Origin: Streptomyces sp. SAJ15
GTDB lineage: Bacteria; Actinomycetota; Actinomycetes; Streptomycetales; Streptomycetaceae
Length of the DNA stretch: 64,000 bases
Assembly (NCBI RefSeq): GCF_007595705.1
Contig: NZ_NISY01000006.1
Span: 124,001-188,000, forward strand
Direction of reading: 5' to 3'
How positions within the stretch are numbered: the stretch's first letter is position 1; each line of letters starts with the position of its first letter. Below the pieces are notes generated by a model, which saw only the letters and a program-made list of their open reading frames with translations, had not been told where the DNA came from and searched no databases. Shown here one piece after another: positions 17,804-26,120 of the stretch. The position numbers were made by a program, and so were the translations under genes.

Positions 17804-18643
17804 ATGTCTTGGTCAGAAAACCTGCAGTACAAGAAGGCTCTCTTCGCGGCCGCCGCGATCGGCATGACCCTCACCCTGGCCGGGTGCAACGACGACACCG
17901 GCGGCCCGGCGGACGGCGCCGCGACGTCACAGCAGCCGTCGGCCGCGTCGTCGGCTCCTTCTCAGGCCCCCTCCCAGGCCCCTTCCCAGGCTCCGTCCGG
18001 GGGCGGGACGAAGCCCTCCGCCCCGGCGGGCGCCACCGATGACCAGCCCCTGGTCCCCGGCTGGCAGACGCAGACCCGGGCCGAGCACCGCTTCCGCTAC
18101 GACGTCCCCGCCAAGTCCGAGCAGTGGAAGGTTCTCGACCAGGCCACTTCCCTCTCGTACATCGACAAGGCCGGCAAGCCGATCGTCGTCATGACCGGCG
18201 CCGCCAACTACCGGGAAGGCGGCTGCGCGTCGTCCCCCAACCCCAAGGCGCTCGGCGCGGCGGGCAAGGGCCAGTTGGCCACGGTCGGCACCACCGGCGG
18301 CGGCAAGGACGGCACACTTCAGGAGAACGCCCGCAACTGGGCCGGCAACTGGGGCTTCGCCGCGTACGGCGGTGCGGAACACAAGCCGAAGCTGGAGGTC
18401 GGCCAGGCCCGACCGTGGAAGCGGAACGGCATCGACGGCTACACCGCGACCGCCAAGGTCACCGTGACCAACCGGCCGAGCCCGTGCGTGCCGCCGACCG
18501 CCATCGTGCACAGCATCGCGCAGGAGCTCCCCGACGGCACCCGGCACGGCTGGGTGATCTACGCGGACCAGGGCGTGCCGAACGCGCTGACCCCCGCCGA
18601 GATCGAGAAGATCATGAACACCGTCCGTCCGACGGACGGCTGA
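17804..18643 (+). CDS. Secreted lipoprotein of unknown function
   Basis: 279 residues from ATG at 17804 (an in-frame TTG two codons earlier is also possible). A basic start, then ALFAAAAIGMTLTLAGC gives a type II signal peptide with lipobox LAGC, so the mature protein is lipidated on the outer membrane face. A low-complexity Ser/Pro/Gln linker (SQAPSQAPSQAPS) follows, then a globular domain of about 200 residues (WQTQTRAEHRFRYDVPAKSEQW ... WVIYADQGVPNALTPAEIEKIMNTVRP) resembling uncharacterised actinobacterial lipoproteins. No enzymatic motif is seen. A 16-bp-stem hairpin follows. Confidence 0.8.
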   Translation: MSWSENLQYKKALFAAAAIGMTLTLAGCNDDTGGPADGAATSQQPSAASSAPSQAPSQAPSQAPSGGGTKPSAPAGATDDQPLVPGWQTQTRAEHRFRYDVPAKSEQWKVLDQATSLSYIDKAGKPIVVMTGAANYREGGCASSPNPKALGAAGKGQLATVGTTGGGKDGTLQENARNWAGNWGFAAYGGAEHKPKLEVGQARPWKRNGIDGYTATAKVTVTNRPSPCVPPTAIVHSIAQELPDGTRHGWVIYADQGVPNALTPAEIEKIMNTVRPTDG

Positions 18644-18670
18644 CGACGAGCCGCGCGATCCCGGGGACGA

Positions 18671-18712
18671 GGCCGCTCCGCCGTACACACCAAGGCGTAC
18701 GGCGGAGCGGCC
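18671..18712. terminator. Bidirectional terminator between lipoprotein and blaB
   Basis: Perfect 16-bp inverted repeat GGCCGCTCCGCCGTAC (18671-18686) / GTACGGCGGAGCGGCC (18697-18712) with a 10-nt loop, placed between two convergent genes. Confidence 0.85.
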
Positions 18713-18722
18713 GCACCGTTGG

Positions 18723-19625
18723 CTACAGCTGTCGCAGGTGGTCGCGCAGGCTGCGGGCGGCCTGCGCCATGAGGGCGTCGGCGCCGGGCTGGACGCTGGC
18801 CGGAACGAGTGACTCGGTCAGGACGGCGATGGCGAAGCTCTGGCCGTCCGAGTGCTCGACGACGCCGATCTCGTGGCGCAGGTTCAGGAGGGTGCCGGTC
18901 TTGGAGGACCAGGTCGTGGCGTCGGAGCTGAAGTCCGGGGCGAGCCGGTGCCGAAGGACGTTGTGGGCCAAGAGGCCACGTACCCGTTCGGCCACGTCGG
19001 GGTGGATCGCCGACGGAGTCCACAGGGCCTGAAGGAGGTCGACCCAGGCCCGTGCGCTGCCGGTGTTGGCACGGGTGGTGTCGAGTTGGGGCACCCGGTG
19101 CCCGCGGCCGCCGGTGCCGGCCTCGATGGCGAGGGCGTGGGCGAGATGGGCCTGCGCGGCGTCGAAGCGTTCCACGGGAGTGTCGGACAGCTCGCGTGTG
19201 CGGTGCCGGACGGTGATGCCGCGCAGGTCGAGCCCGTGCAGGATGTCGGTGACATGGGCGGGCGGGGTGAGGTCGAACAGCGCGTCGGCGGCCGTACCGT
19301 CGCTCAGGCAGGTGCTCAGGTACAGCAGGTCGTCGATCGCGATCCGGGCGGGGTGGCGGAATCGGCTCAGCCCGGTGGGGCCGGGCGTGGTGATCCGCCC
19401 GGGTCGCACCTCGACCGTGGTCGCTCCGTCCACCTCGCCCCGTCGGATGCGCTCCGCCGTCGCCAGCGCGAGCGGGACCTTCACCAGGGACGCGGAGGGC
19501 AGCTGGGTGTCCGGCTCGATCCCCAGCTCTTCCCCCGTGTGGAGATCCCGTACGAGCAGGCAGCCGTGCAGCCCGCCGTCGCTCAGCCGCGCGCGCAGGT
19601 CGCGAAGGAGTGCCTCGGTGTTCAC
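18723..19625 (-). CDS. blaB: BlaB-like cytoplasmic penicillin-recognising protein (beta-lactamase regulator)
   Basis: 300 residues, class A serine beta-lactamase fold without a signal peptide. It keeps the active-site motifs SLVK (Ser46, Lys49), SDG (108-110, in place of SDN) and KTG (242-244). I find no E-x-x-L-N omega-loop motif, so it should acylate but deacylate poorly, as expected for a sensor rather than a hydrolase. In Streptomyces cacaoi a serine-reactive BlaB acts together with the LysR-type BlaA to induce the beta-lactamase gene. Here the ATG overlaps the blaA stop (ATGA), so BlaA and BlaB are made together, and blaL is divergent. The arrangement matches that system closely. Confidence 0.82.
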   Translation of the reverse strand: MNTEALLRDLRARLSDGGLHGCLLVRDLHTGEELGIEPDTQLPSASLVKVPLALATAERIRRGEVDGATTVEVRPGRITTPGPTGLSRFRHPARIAIDDLLYLSTCLSDGTAADALFDLTPPAHVTDILHGLDLRGITVRHRTRELSDTPVERFDAAQAHLAHALAIEAGTGGRGHRVPQLDTTRANTGSARAWVDLLQALWTPSAIHPDVAERVRGLLAHNVLRHRLAPDFSSDATTWSSKTGTLLNLRHEIGVVEHSDGQSFAIAVLTESLVPASVQPGADALMAQAARSLRDHLRQL

Positions 19626-20524
19626 GCCGCCGTCCCTCCCGTGGCGCCCGGACGGGTGTCCGCGCCGAGGCAGCGGGCTATGGCGTCGCCCAGCCGCGCC
19701 TCGATGTGCTGTGGATTGCCGTCCGCGGCGGCGGCCAGGGCGTACCCCCGGCTGAGCGTGGTCTCACCGATGGGCCGCCAGTGCAGGGCGAGTTCCGCGG
19801 CCTGCGCGGGGGAGCACAGCAACAGGTCGCCCGTACCGAGGACCTCGGCCGCGGCGGTCGTCAGATCCTCCGCGGCGACGAGCTGGGCCGGCCGCAGGCC
19901 CACCGCGTCGCGCAGCCGCGTCAGCGGGTCGCGGATGTGCGGCACATCGTCTTCCGGTTGGATCCAGACGCGGCGAGCCGGACCGGAGTCGGCGCGGCCC
20001 ATCCGCAGCGTCTCCAGGTAGACCCGTCGTACGCCGGGGTCCCGGGCGGTGGCGAGACCGAGCGGCACGGACCAGGTCGCCTCGTCCGGGGGTACGGCGA
20101 GCAGGGCGGCGCGCACCTGCTGCGCGTGCAGCAACTCGGCGCGTGGGGACGGCGCCGCCACGCGGACGTCGAGGGTGACCCCGTGGCCGCGCGCCTCGGC
20201 GACGAGACGGGCGAGGCCGACCGTCGGACAGACACCGGGCACCGCGAGGCGCCACGGCTTGCGCTTGGCGGCGTCCGCCTCGTGCAGCAGCACATCGGCC
20301 GCCTGGACGAGTTGCCGGGCCGCGGGCAGCATGTCGCGGCCGAACGGGGTGAGCACGGCCCGTCGTGATGTGCGCTCGAACAGCGGCTCGCCGAAACGCT
20401 CTTCCAGCGCGGCGACGCGGCGACTGGCCACCGACTGGGACATCCGAGCGGCGGCGGCCCCGTCGGTGAAGCTGCCGTGCTGGTTGACACTGACGAACGC
20501 GCGGCACGCTCCGACCAGATCCAT
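19622..20524 (-). CDS. blaA: LysR-type regulator of beta-lactamase (BlaA-like)
   Basis: 300 residues from ATG at 20524. The N-terminal winged helix MDLVGACRAFVSVNQHGSF ... AAARMSQSVASRRVAALEERFG is a canonical LysR HTH, followed by RTSRRAVLTPFG and a periplasmic-binding-protein-like effector domain (about 90-295). It should bind T-N11-A sites between itself and blaL and activate blaL, autoregulating as well. It is translationally coupled to blaB and divergent from blaL. The long frame continuing upstream runs opposite to the beta-lactamase gene and is not coding. An alternative ATG at 20551 (nine codons earlier) fits the HTH less well. Confidence 0.88.
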   Translation of the reverse strand: MDLVGACRAFVSVNQHGSFTDGAAAARMSQSVASRRVAALEERFGEPLFERTSRRAVLTPFGRDMLPAARQLVQAADVLLHEADAAKRKPWRLAVPGVCPTVGLARLVAEARGHGVTLDVRVAAPSPRAELLHAQQVRAALLAVPPDEATWSVPLGLATARDPGVRRVYLETLRMGRADSGPARRVWIQPEDDVPHIRDPLTRLRDAVGLRPAQLVAAEDLTTAAAEVLGTGDLLLCSPAQAAELALHWRPIGETTLSRGYALAAAADGNPQHIEARLGDAIARCLGADTRPGATGGTAA

Positions 20525-20537
20525 GATCCGCACCCTA

Positions 20538-20550
20538 TGCCACTTCAGCA
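20538..20550. promoter_or_regulatory. LysR-type T-N11-A site between blaA and blaL
   Basis: TGC-N7-GCA (20538-20550), part of the larger ATGC-N7-GCAT dyad, in the 114-bp divergent promoter region. It matches the T-N11-A pattern expected for BlaA and lies just upstream of the chosen blaA start. Confidence 0.5.
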
Positions 20551-20638
20551 TGGAAACGCGCCTGAGCGCATTGGACCGCATAGCCGGGCGAGGGCGAGGG
20601 TGGTTCCGATGGCCCTCATGACCAGGAGGTTCGGACCC

Positions 20639-21580
20639 ATGCAGCACACCCGCGCCCGGCGGACCGTTCTCACCGCGCTCACCGCGCTCGCCCTCGTCGC
20701 CCCGCTGGCGGCCTGCGGCCGGGACGGCGAGTCCCGCGCCTCGGCACCCGCCTCGTCGTCGTCCCACGCGAAGGCCCGGCCGAGCACGGACGTGCGACCG
20801 TACACCGACGAACTCAAGGCGCTGGAGCGGAAGTACCACGCGCGCCTCGGGGTGTACGCCGTCGACACCGGCACCGGGCGCGAGGTGGCGTACCGCGACG
20901 GCGAACGCTTCGCCTACAACTCCACCTTCAAGGCGTTCGTCGCCGGCGCCATACTGCGGAAGTTCCCCCGCGGCGAGAGGGAACGGGTCATCAGGTACTC
21001 CAAGGACGCGCTGCTCCCCAACTCCCCGATCAGCGAGAAGCACGTGGCGACCGGCATGACCCTGACCGCGCTCTGCGACGCCGCCGTCCGCTACAGCGAC
21101 AACACCGCGGCCAACCTGCTGCTCGAAGAGCTCGGCGGCCCGAAGGCGCTCGACGCCACGCTCGCCGAACTCGGCGACGACGTCACCGAGATGGTGCGTG
21201 ACGAGCCCGAGCTGAGCAGCTGGGTACCGGGCGAGAAGCGGGACACGTCCACGCCGCGCGCGTTCACCGAGGATCTGCGCGCCTTCACCCTCGGAGACGT
21301 GCTTCCCAAGGCCGAACGCGCGCAGCTCACCACCTGGCTGCGGACGAACACCACCGGAGACGAGACCATCCGGGCCGGGATGCCCAAGGGGTGGGTCGTC
21401 GGCGACAAGACCGGGACCGGCATCTACCACGGGGCCCGCAACGACATGGCCGTGGTGTGGCGCCCGGGTGCCGCGCCCCTCGTGATGACGGTCTTCTCGT
21501 ACCGCGACGCCAAGAAGGCCGCCCCGGACAACAAGCTGATCGCGGAAGCGGCAGCCGTGGTCGCCGACCGGCTGTCGTAG
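20639..21580 (+). CDS. blaL: Class A beta-lactamase with lipobox-type signal
   Basis: 313 residues from ATG at 20639, AGGAGG 9 nt upstream. The signal RARRTVLTALTALALVAPLAACG ends in LAAC, so the enzyme may be lipid-anchored rather than freely secreted; the twin arginine could also direct Tat export. Active-site motifs are complete: STFK (Ser95, Lys98), YSDN, the omega loop DEPELSSW and DKTGTG. The omega loop reads E-P-E-L-S where class A enzymes usually have E-P-E-L-N, so the position equivalent to Asn170 is Ser. It hydrolyses beta-lactams outside the cytoplasm. Divergent blaA/blaB should regulate it. Confidence 0.92.
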   Translation: MQHTRARRTVLTALTALALVAPLAACGRDGESRASAPASSSSHAKARPSTDVRPYTDELKALERKYHARLGVYAVDTGTGREVAYRDGERFAYNSTFKAFVAGAILRKFPRGERERVIRYSKDALLPNSPISEKHVATGMTLTALCDAAVRYSDNTAANLLLEELGGPKALDATLAELGDDVTEMVRDEPELSSWVPGEKRDTSTPRAFTEDLRAFTLGDVLPKAERAQLTTWLRTNTTGDETIRAGMPKGWVVGDKTGTGIYHGARNDMAVVWRPGAAPLVMTVFSYRDAKKAAPDNKLIAEAAAVVADRLS

Positions 21581-21660
21581 CCACGCGGCTCGGCAGGTCC
21601 CCGTTCCCACCGTGGCCGCCGCGGCCGGGAAGACCGGCGCCGAGGGCCGCTCGTCGTCCC

Positions 21661-21738
21661 GGCGGGCGGCCACCGGCGGGCGGCCATCGGCGGGCGGCCA
21701 CCGGCGGGCGGCCACCGCCGGGCGGCCACCGCCGGGCC
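21661..21738 (+). repeat. 14-bp tandem repeat upstream of htpG
   Basis: Five copies of GGCGGGCGGCCACC (last unit GCCGGGCGGCCACC; one C-to-T change in the second) plus a partial sixth. It lies in the 329-bp gap between blaL and htpG, which otherwise holds only an AT-richer stretch at 21825-21870 that is the likely htpG promoter region. Confidence 0.85.
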
Positions 21739-21909
21739 GGATCACCCCTGGCACCGGGGGCGCGCGAGGTCGGTCCTCGGGCCGATCCGAGCGCGGACGC
21801 GCCGTGTGGATCCAGCCACCGCTCCCATTACCCGACCAATGCTCTGACGTGGTGTTTTACAGTGGCTTCCACCAGTTCCGGCGACAGGACCTGTGAGGTA
21901 TTCGCGAAC

Positions 21910-23820
21910 ATGCCGACTGAAACGATCGAGTTTCAGGTGGAAGCCCGTCAGCTGCTACAGCTGATGATCCACTCGGTCTACTCGAACAAGGATGTCTTCT
22001 TGCGGGAGCTCGTCTCCAACGCCTCGGACGCACTGGACAAGCTGCGCCTCGAGAAGCTGTGGGACGACTCGCTCGACGCGGACGTGTCCGATCCGCACAT
22101 CGAGATCGACATCGACAAGGACGCCCGCACGCTCACCGTGCGGGACAACGGAATCGGGATGTCGTACGACGAGGTGGGGCGCCTCATCGGCACGATCGCC
22201 AACTCGGGCACCGCCCAGTTCCTCCAGGAGCTGCGGGAGGCCAAGGACGCGGCCGGGGCGGAGGGGCTCATCGGCCAGTTCGGCGTCGGCTTCTACTCCG
22301 GCTTCATGGTGGCGGACGAGGTCACCCTGGTGACCCGGCGCGCCGGCGAGAGCCAGGGCACCCGCTGGACCTCGCGGGGCGAGGGAACGTACACGCTGGA
22401 GACGGTCGAAGACGCGCCGCAGGGCAGCTCGGTGACCCTCCACCTCAAGCCCGCCGACCCGGAGAACCAGCTCCACGACTACACCTCTCCGTGGAAGATC
22501 AGGGAGATCGTCAAGCGCTACTCGGACTTCATCACCTGGCCCATCCGGATGGCGCCCGAGGGTTCCGCCGCGGCCGACACGGGCGACGAGGCGCCCGAAC
22601 CCGAGACGCTCAACTCCATGAAGGCACTGTGGGCGCGGCCGCGCGACGAGGTGTCCGAGGACGAGTACCACGAGCTGTACAAGCACATCGGCCACGACTG
22701 GCGCGAACCCCTGGAGACGATCCGACTCCAGGCGGAGGGCACCTTCGAGTACCAGGCCCTGCTGTTCCTCCCCGCGCACGCCCCCCACGACCTGTTCACC
22801 CGGGACGTCGGTCGCGGCGTGCAGCTGTATGTCAGGCGCGTGTTCATCATGGACGAGTGCGAGGCGCTGCTGCCGCCGTACCTCCGCTTCGTCAAGGGCG
22901 TCGTCGACGCGGCGGACCTGTCGCTCAACGTGTCCCGCGAGATCCTCCAACAGGACCGCCACATCGAGATGATGCGGCGACGGCTGACGAAGAAGGTCCT
23001 GTCCACGGTCAAGGAGATGATGGCCAAGGACCAGGAGCGCTACGCCACGTTCTGGCGGGAGTTCGGCACCGTCCTCAAGGAGGGACTGGTCACCGACTCG
23101 GAGAACCGCGACGCCATCCTCGCCGTCGCGTCGTTCGCGAGCACGCACCACGACACCGAGCCGACCACGCTCAAGCAGTACGTGGAGCGGATGAAGGACG
23201 GTCAGGAGGACATCTACTACCTGACCGGCGACGCCCGGCAGAGCATCGAGAACTCCCCGCACATGGAGGCGTTCCGGGACCGCGGCATCGAGGTGCTCCT
23301 GCTCACCGACGCGGTCGACGAGGTGTGGGCCGACGCCGTGGGCGAGTACGAGGGCAAGAAGCTGCGTTCTGTCGCCAAGGGCCAGATCGACCTCGACGCC
23401 AAGGACGACAGCACCCCCGACGGCGAGCGGGAGAAGCAGACCGAGGAGTACGCCGAGCTGCTCGGCTGGATGAAGGAGCGACTGGACGAGGACATCAAGG
23501 AGGTACGTCTGTCCTCGCGCCTCACCGTCTCCCCGGCCTGCGTCGTCTCCGACGCGCAGGACCTGACCCCCGCCCTGGAGAACATGTACCGGGCGATGGG
23601 CCAGGAGGTGCCCCGGGCCAAGCGGATCCTGGAGCTCAACCCGGAGCACGAGCTGGTGAGGGGCCTCAACCGGGCGTACCGGGAGCGTGAGGACCGCACG
23701 GAGCTCGCCGAGACCGCCGAGCTCCTGCACGGCCTCGCGGTGCTCGCCGAGGGGGGTCAGCCGAAGGAACCGGCCCGGTTCGTCAAGCTGATGGCGGACC
23801 GTCTGGAACGCGCGCTGTAA
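21910..23820 (+). CDS. htpG: Hsp90-family chaperone HtpG
   Basis: 636 residues from ATG at 21910 ([19 protein letters not shown]). The GHKL ATPase domain carries [36 protein letters not shown] and [13 protein letters not shown]; the middle domain includes [20 protein letters not shown] and [10 protein letters not shown]; the C-terminal dimerisation domain ends at the stop. Length matches bacterial HtpG (about 620-640). It is a cytoplasmic ATP-dependent chaperone that remodels stressed or immature client proteins. No HspR (HAIR) or CIRCE operator is visible upstream. It is a single-gene unit. Many Streptomyces carry HtpG as an accessory gene. Confidence 0.97.
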
Positions 23821-24021
23821 GCCGCGCTCCGCGAGTCGTCGGCGGCCTGCCCTCTGAGGAGACGGACGGGCCGCCGGCGGTCGGCCCCGCCCCCGCTTGC
23901 GGGTGAACCGCCTGCGGGGCGCGAACCGCTTCGGCAGGGGCCACGCCGGCGGCCCGCGGCGCCGACCAGGCCGAGATCATCGTCTGCGCGGAAGCGGTGA
24001 ACTGGGCGCACCCACCCGAGC

Positions 24022-24879
24022 TCAGGCGAGGAAGGTCTTCCGAAGGAGTTCGCCGAACTCGGCGGGGTGTGTGGTCAGGCCGGTGTGCCCGCCGGGGAAG
24101 TGGACGAACTCCGTGCCGAGACGCTCGGCCAGGAAAGCGGCCGGACGGTACGGCAACTCGCCGTGAGACTCCCGGCCGCCGGCGAGCACGAGCCGGTCCG
24201 ACAGCGCCTCCAGCCGGTGGACGTCCGGGGCGTAGGCCATGAAGCCGGGCACGATGCGGCCGACGAAGTACGGCAGGTTCGCCATCGTCCGCTCGGCCCG
24301 TGCCGCCGCCTGCGGCGGCAGCTCGATCTCGCCCTTCGGCTCCGTCTCGGCGGTGTCGTCGGCGTTGGTGTCGCCGTCCTTCCTCATCCCGTCGGCGAAC
24401 ACGGCCATCGCCGGCATGAGCCCCTGCGCGCGGAACGTCTCCTGCACGCGTGCGAGGAGCGCGCGGTGTTCGTGGGCGTCCGGCAGGACCTCCACCACCG
24501 GCGGCTCGTGCGCCACGAGGCGTTCGACGCGCTCGGGATGGGTGGTGAGCAGGTGCAGGGCGGCGATCGCGCCCGAACTGAGGCCGAACACCCGGGCGGG
24601 CTCACCCGGCGACAGCAGCTCCAGCAGCCGGAAGGCGTCGTCGGCGTGGTCTGCCACACGCTGCTCGGCCTCGGGATCGTCCAGGGTGCTTCCGGACATC
24701 CCACGCGGGTCGTAGGTCGCCACCGTGTACGCGGCGGCCAGGTCGTCGGCGATGCCGTCGAAGGAGGCCGCGCCGCCCGCCCCTCCGGGGATCAGCAGCA
24801 GGAGCGGCCCGCGGCCTCGCACCTCGTAGTGCAGGGTGGCGCCGTTCACGCGCAGGCTGCCGATGGTCGGCTCGGTCAT
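24022..24879 (-). CDS. Alpha/beta hydrolase in TetR-controlled operon
   Basis: 285 residues. LLLLIPGGAGGAASFDG (oxyanion region), VATYDPRGMSGS, VFGLSSGAIAALHLL (nucleophile Ser in G-L-S-S-G), LVAHEPPVVEVLP and the C-terminal FPGGHTGLTTHPAEF (His) give a complete AB-hydrolase-1 enzyme. The substrate is unknown; similar TetR-linked hydrolases degrade or detoxify lactones and esters. Its ATG overlaps the TGA of the TetR gene (ATGA at 24876-24879), so the two are translationally coupled and co-regulated by the CTAG operator array upstream. Confidence 0.88.
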   Translation of the reverse strand: MTEPTIGSLRVNGATLHYEVRGRGPLLLLIPGGAGGAASFDGIADDLAAAYTVATYDPRGMSGSTLDDPEAEQRVADHADDAFRLLELLSPGEPARVFGLSSGAIAALHLLTTHPERVERLVAHEPPVVEVLPDAHEHRALLARVQETFRAQGLMPAMAVFADGMRKDGDTNADDTAETEPKGEIELPPQAAARAERTMANLPYFVGRIVPGFMAYAPDVHRLEALSDRLVLAGGRESHGELPYRPAAFLAERLGTEFVHFPGGHTGLTTHPAEFGELLRKTFLA

Positions 24880-25469
24880 GAGGATTCCCCTTCTCGGGAC
24901 GGGGGCCAGTGCTCCAGGAGGGTGTGCAGGGCGTCGAGGGCGCGGACCCAGGAGTGCCGCGACGAACGCTCGTGCGCGAAGCCGCCGGCGGCCTCCAGGG
25001 CGACGAACCCGTGGAACGTGCTGCGCAGCAACCGGACCGCGTCGGTCAGGTCGGGCTCCGCCAGTCCATAGCCACGCAACATGCCGTAGGTCAGCTCGAC
25101 CGCGCGCCGCGGTCCGGGAGCCTGTGCGGCCAGCTCGGGGTCGATCCGGATCGACGCCTGCGTCGCCGCGTAGCGGCCCGGATGCCGGTGGGCGTACTCC
25201 CGCCAGGCGTCGGCGAACGCGACCAGCGCGTCCCTGCCCGCCCGCCCGGCGGTCGCCTCCGCGATACGGATGGTCTTCTCATCCGCCGCCAGCAGCGCGA
25301 TCCGTCCGCGCAGATCCTCCAGACCGCGCACGTGCGTGTAGAGGCTCGCGTCCTTCACGCCGAGCCGCCGCGCCACCTGCGACATCGTCACCTGGTCGAA
25401 CCCCACCTCGTCCGCCAACTCGGCGCCCGCGATCGTCACCCGCTCCGCCGTCAACCCCGCCCGCGCCAT
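24876..25469 (-). CDS. TetR/AcrR-family regulator (WHG-type C-terminal domain)
   Basis: 197 residues from ATG at 25469 (GGGAGGG upstream); an in-frame GTG at 25496 lies inside the operator region and is less likely. The N-terminal HTH ERVTIAGAELADEVGFDQVTMSQVARRLGVKDASLYTHVRG is a classic TetR motif (ASLYTHVRG recognition helix end). The C-terminal domain (about 80-190: ALVAFADAWREYAHRHPGRY ... LLRSTFHGFVALEAAGGF) is the WHG type of ligand-binding domain. It should repress itself and the coupled hydrolase, releasing DNA on binding a small ligand, probably the hydrolase's substrate. Confidence 0.9.
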   Translation of the reverse strand: MARAGLTAERVTIAGAELADEVGFDQVTMSQVARRLGVKDASLYTHVRGLEDLRGRIALLAADEKTIRIAEATAGRAGRDALVAFADAWREYAHRHPGRYAATQASIRIDPELAAQAPGPRRAVELTYGMLRGYGLAEPDLTDAVRLLRSTFHGFVALEAAGGFAHERSSRHSWVRALDALHTLLEHWPPSREGESS

Positions 25470-25495
25470 GCGCCCTCCCAGTCGGCCCAGGGCCA

Positions 25496-25541
25496 CTAGA
25501 TCATTTCTAGGAGGTCTAGTTATAACCTAGAGCCCCTAGGT
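25496..25541. promoter_or_regulatory. Periodic CTAG operator array of the TetR-hydrolase operon
   Basis: Five CTAG half-sites start at 25496, 25507, 25516, 25527 and 25536, spaced 11, 9, 11 and 9 bp. They form nested dyads: CTAGA-N5-TCTAG (25496-25510), CTAG-N5-CTAG (25507-25519) and ACCTAG-AGCCC-CTAGGT (25525-25541). The array begins 27 bp upstream of the TetR start codon. CTAG is normally rare in bacterial DNA, so this is not chance. Confidence 0.8.
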
Positions 25542-25619
25542 TCGCAACGCGCCGCCGGCGCGGCCGGGTTGGCCGGTCGACGGGGGATGGCCCGGTGGGC
25601 GCACGGATGCGCTGGGACG

Positions 25620-26027
25620 TCAACGGTTCAGCATGTCCAGGTAGTGCTGGTTGTACATGACGCCGAGCACGTTCCCGTGGGGGTCGACCACGGAGGCGGT
25701 GACGAAGCCGGGCCCCCGCTCGATCGGCTTCTCGTACGCGGTGGCGCCCAGGGACAGCAGTCGCTCGAAGGCGCCCTCGACGTCGTCCACATGCCAGTAG
25801 GTCACCGCGCCGCCGGGGTGCGCCGGGCGGGGGCCGGGCGCGAAGCGGCTGTCGATGATGCCCAGTTCGTGCTGGTGGTCCCCGAGGCGGAACTCCACGT
25901 AGGCGAGCTCCTGTTCCCCGAGGGGGCGGGTGAAGTACGGCTCGACCCCGAGTACCTCGGTGTACCAACGGGCGGCGGCGGCGACGTCCTCGGCGAAGAG
26001 GCTGACGGTGGTGAGTCCTCGCAGCAT
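25620..26027 (-). CDS. VOC (glyoxalase/bleomycin-resistance-fold) protein
   Basis: 135 residues from ATG at 26027 (start supported by GAGGGAGAA upstream and by family alignment; ATG at 26066 is an alternative). It contains two beta-alpha-beta-beta-beta modules: RGLTTVSLFAEDVAAAARWYTEVLG ... FRLGDHQHELGIID, then AVTYWHVDDVEGAFERLLSLG ... FVTASVVDPHGNVLGVMYNQ. VOC proteins bind a divalent metal and act as lyases, dioxygenases or drug-binding proteins; the substrate is unknown. It is divergent from a WYL regulator across an operator with 10-bp arms, so the pair is a self-contained induction module. Confidence 0.88.
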   Translation of the reverse strand: MLRGLTTVSLFAEDVAAAARWYTEVLGVEPYFTRPLGEQELAYVEFRLGDHQHELGIIDSRFAPGPRPAHPGGAVTYWHVDDVEGAFERLLSLGATAYEKPIERGPGFVTASVVDPHGNVLGVMYNQHYLDMLNR

Positions 26028-26076
26028 CGGATGGTTCTCCCTCTCTCGGTGGGTGACGTCATCCATCCTCCGATCT

Positions 26077-26101
26077 AAAGTGCTCATCTACTGAGCACTT
26101 T
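26077..26101. promoter_or_regulatory. Operator shared by the WYL regulator and VOC gene
   Basis: Perfect inverted repeat AAAGTGCTCA (26077-26086) / TGAGCACTTT (26092-26101) with TCTAC between. It sits 19 bp from the WYL start and 49 bp from the VOC start, so one regulator bound there would control both genes. Confidence 0.8.
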
Positions 26102-26120
26102 TACGGGGGAATCCGGGGTC

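Noticed and set aside
21661..21738. A CRISPR array at the 14-bp repeat
   Set aside because: Repeats are contiguous with no spacers, too short, and there are no cas genes in the window.
21825..21909. HAIR or CIRCE heat-shock operator upstream of htpG
   Set aside because: No CTTGAGT-N7-ACTCAAG or CIRCE inverted repeat is present.
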